The position numbers and the translations under genes are program-made. Of a stretch of 64,000 nt of DNA, positions 60,600 through 64,000 are shown one piece after another. How positions within the stretch are numbered: the stretch's first letter is position 1; the number at the start of each line of letters is the position of its first letter. The notes below the pieces were generated by a model. The model saw nothing but the letters and a program-made list of their open reading frames with translations, was not told the origin of the DNA and searched no databases. Origin of the DNA: Anthonomus grandis grandis (taxonomy: Eukaryota; Arthropoda; Insecta; Coleoptera; Curculionidae); NCBI RefSeq assembly GCF_022605725.1, contig NC_065555.1, positions 8,942,938-9,006,937 of the forward strand. Direction: 5' to 3'.

Positions 60600-63500
60600 T
60601 ATATATTAGGCATGTAGAACCATTCATGTAGGCCAACCATCCTTGGTACTGCGTTACCTCAAGCAGAAGAAATAAAAAATCCTTATCCTCCAATCAACTA
60701 ATATACTAGTGAGTAGCATTAAAAGTATGTCTGCTAATTTTAATTTAAATAAATCTATTTATATTATTTGGGAAATTAGGATGAAAAAAAAAGTTTTACA
60801 AGTGCAGTTAATTTCAAAGTAGTACAAATATATATCTTACCATTTTACAACTTTTGGTCAGTATAGAAATCCATTTTATTAATTCTATTTTAAATTTTTT
60901 AATGTTGGTCCAACCTGTTTATAAAAACGTATCAACACGTATCTGAAACAAAACATATTTTTAAAAATAGTTCAACTATGCTCCTGAAAAAATACGGCTC
61001 TATTTGTGGACGAGTTACAGCCAATTCCATTTTAGGCGTTTAAATTATAGATAAACAATTCAGTATTCATGGTTTATTTTATTGGTCTTTCCGTCGAAAT
61101 TTGATTTTGAAAGATTAATTGATTTTTTTTTTAATTTTTGCAGTGTTTTTTTCTTAATCATTTATGTTTTTTGTTAGATATAATTCAGATTAATTCAGAT
61201 ATAATTCAGAAGATATAATTCAGCATTTATATTATTACATAGTATCTGGAGTGCTTGCTATTGTACTTACTTTTTTTGATTCAATTAGAAGGGTGTCGCC
61301 TTTTGTCTAAACTGTTATAATTAAAACAGTAACTGCTTGGTTGAAATTTTATATTTCATAAGTTTACCAAGAAACCGTTGGTTTGGGTATATAGAACTTC
61401 TACTAACTTCCTAAGCCACTGTCTCGCCATAATATCAGAATGAAACTGCCGACATAAGGCTTCTTCTAAAAAAGGGAAATATATCAATAAAAGAATTAAT
61501 TCAACATCGTTAAACGAGAAGAAATTTAAAACGTTTGTAGTTAAATCCAAAAAAAGGGATAATCATAAGATTGGTGTAACAAATATTTATCCTAAAAGCG
61601 GCTTAACGGGGTTTGTGAGGTCGATGTTAATACCTTACCTAAGGAGAATTAACATATATAGACCCTTCCGTAATTACAAAGTTCTTAACTGTTTGTTGCT
61701 AAAGAGGGTATGACATTTAATTCGTATTCCATTAATTTATCTCTTTGCAACAAAGTACATGCTTTACTCTAGAGTAAATATGAAATGATATATTAAAGAT
61801 ACGTTTTTTAAATATGTTTAGGATAGGACGTACAATATATTTTTAACTCTTACGGTTATTTTTTTTTAATTTTAAGTATGCTCCTAGAAGACATATATCT
61901 TAAAACAGTTTTTTATTGTGTTGATTAGTATATAGGTCTTATTTATTAAGCTAATTGAAACATATCTAGATAATTCTATAACCTTTAATATATTGGTAGT
62001 ATGTTTTTGACACGCTATGTATAATAAATGTAAAAAGATACGTTTTTTAGGTAGTACAAACTCTAATGTTGGCATAAAATAAAAAAAAATCGAGAAAAAT
62101 CTATTTTTATTTAATTAGGTATAAATTTTAAAAAATTAATATAACTTGGAAAATTAAAAAAGAAAAGCATGTTTAAAAATATACTATGTAGGTAAAATAT
62201 GAGCCACATATACATATGCATTTCCCAACAAAATATTGGTCCCTTTAATGGTTCCCCACTTTTTATAATGCCTATGTAAATGTGGAGATTCTCAATCATT
62301 TATAATCCACGTTTAGTATGTATGCAAATTCTGCAGGTTATTCTGGAGAAATTTCAAATAAACTTCTTTAGCTAAATTTCTCAGTAAGATAAACGGCTCA
62401 CTTAAATGCTACACCATGATTCCAGTCCAGACGTTAATAAATGTAAAATGTGAGTTAACATCATATTTTTCATCAATTAGAGGAAATGCCCAAATGATGG
62501 CGATATAAAATCCGATTAGAGAATTCTATTTGTCGTGAATAACCTTTGGGAAGCAATAAAAGAAATAAATTGTAAATGTTGCAATATTGTTCTTTAAGAA
62601 TACAAATTCTGTTTCTTAAGAATTCGGTGGATTATGGATAATGGAAACATCAATAATATCATACTTTATTAAATACATAAGTTCTGCTTAAATATTACAA
62701 ACTGTCAATCCGTTCTTATTTTCCATAATATTATTTACCAGTTTAATGAATGAATGTTAAATAATTGTGTCACAAAGGGTTCTCTTTTGTCACTCTTGGA
62801 AACAAGCTGTAACCAAAACCGCTTTTAATGTTATTTGGTTATCATCAAGGCTCACTAATATTTACTAATTATTGTCCGCTTTATAATGTCTATATTCCCA
62901 ACAAGTTGCCTGTCATTAGCAACAGGGTTCAAAATATATATTATAATAACAAGAAAATGCAATTCAGCTCAGAGCTGCTATTACCCGAGTGTATATAGGA
63001 TGTTTACATTAAGTATATCTCAAGGACTCTTGACCTCAGCCAATTAGGAAAAAAACTCATGAGAAAAATGGCAACGAGGAATTGTGTAAAAATAATTTTA
63101 ACTTGGCAAAGTGGCCGTAAGAAGGCTAACTGTCAAAATAAAAATACAAATTTTAAGTTTCATCTCTCTTAATGGACTTCGTCAGTAATATAAATTAGTC
63201 TAAAAAAATTAGGTTAAATGGCGCTTTTCAATGTTGTTAGAGTTTTCCGGAAATGATTCTAAAATTTTAGATGGATTGGGATATTATAAAATCTACATTT
63301 TGGCATTTTGGCAAAAATATAGATTTAGATCTCACCCACAATCAGTGTGACGTAGGTGAAGGAAATGTGAATTTAAAAGACACTTTAGGGCACAGTGTAC
63401 CCAATACTCTAAAAAACAAAAATCCGAAATTCTGATTAAGGATGTTGTCCGAGAAACCAATCTACAAGTAATTACAATTTCACAAAAAAATTTTAAGTAT

Positions 63501-64000
63501 AAATGTTTATATACATTTTAATGTTACTAAATTAAAATAAATTAGAACAGTGGTAGTACTGTACACTCTAGGAAAAAGACGATGAATTAGCCTTTAGCAA
63601 TATTTGACTGTTCCAGCTTGTTCTAGACCGTTTGATTCAACACATTAATCAATCATAACTTACCATACCCAATAATATGTTTGATGCAACATTAAAAAAA
63701 TATCTACAATATTTTTTATAGGTAAGGAATATAGGTAAGTAAATAATTTGTGTACTAATCACATTCATTAATTATTGAATTAAAAAAATATTTTGGACTT
63801 AATTTTTCTGTTATAAACGTAGTTAATATTCAAGAAATATATTAATTTGACAAAAACATTACATAAAAATTCTGTATAGTAATAATAAGTCAAGTGACGA
63901 AGGCGTAACATTGAGATATAGTAGTATTTAATTGTCATATATTAAGCTGATAAGATATTTTTATATCTTTACAGTTTACATCATATTTTTTATACATTTT
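60600..64000. other. AT-rich gene-poor region
   Basis: No gene, RNA or intact repeat is supported. The minus frames at 61356-61550, 61884-62075 and 62111-62299 have no recognisable domain and no promoter or splice context. Confidence 0.5.

Noticed and set aside
1..64000. CRISPR arrays, bacterial operons or phage genes
   Set aside because: No regularly spaced repeats, ribosome binding sites or bacterial gene spacing; intron structure shows nuclear eukaryotic DNA.

Overview
The window is eukaryotic nuclear DNA, almost certainly from an insect. The evidence is strong AT richness, GT-AG introns from about 60 bases to several kb, two conserved animal genes and many degraded DNA transposon and retrotransposon fragments. 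A beetle is my best guess from the transposon mix, but nothing I can see proves the order. No CRISPR array, operon or tRNA/rRNA gene was found.

Layout, left to right. (1) 1-10691, plus strand: the 3' eleven coding exons of a tRNA methyltransferase 9B-like gene (fly 'fire dancer' family), running in from outside the window. Every exon junction keeps frame. Its third intron holds a broken pogo/Tigger-type transposase in antisense. (2) 10692-15000: 3' UTR and intergenic DNA with a long AAT microsatellite and two clusters of GACGTC-like motifs. (3) About 14950-15384: a GC-richer stretch ending in a clean splice donor, probably the promoter and first exon of a downstream gene. (4) 15385-32587: gene-poor DNA with a dead mariner-type transposase, short perfect hairpins, two miniature inverted-repeat elements, a GC-rich exon-like island near 24.5 kb and an orphan TATA box with a signal-peptide-like mini-ORF near 30.9 kb. 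(5) 32594-34327: a 577-residue single-exon ORF for a secreted or membrane protein with a Thr/Lys-rich ectodomain. (6) 34328-43517: reverse transcriptase scraps, a solo LTR (40637-40985) and a LINE 3' end (41714-42353). (7) 43518-45324: a coding exon for a second Thr/Lys-rich, single-membrane-span protein of similar general design. (8) 48316-49736: a very large, nearly identical inverted repeat. (9) 51187-57569, minus strand: a complete eight-exon methylmalonate-semialdehyde dehydrogenase gene (521 residues, mitochondrial), with a dead LINE in its last intron. (10) 57570-64000: mostly featureless AT-rich DNA with one dead mariner copy at about 59.8-60.6 kb.

The methyltransferase-like gene (wobble-uridine tRNA modification family) and the dehydrogenase (valine and pyrimidine breakdown) have no evident functional link. 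The two Thr/Lys-rich membrane proteins are adjacent, same-strand and similar in layout. They may be a local gene pair, or two 3' exons sharing the 15.1-kb first exon. Coordinates for transposon remnants are approximate because they come from reading by eye.
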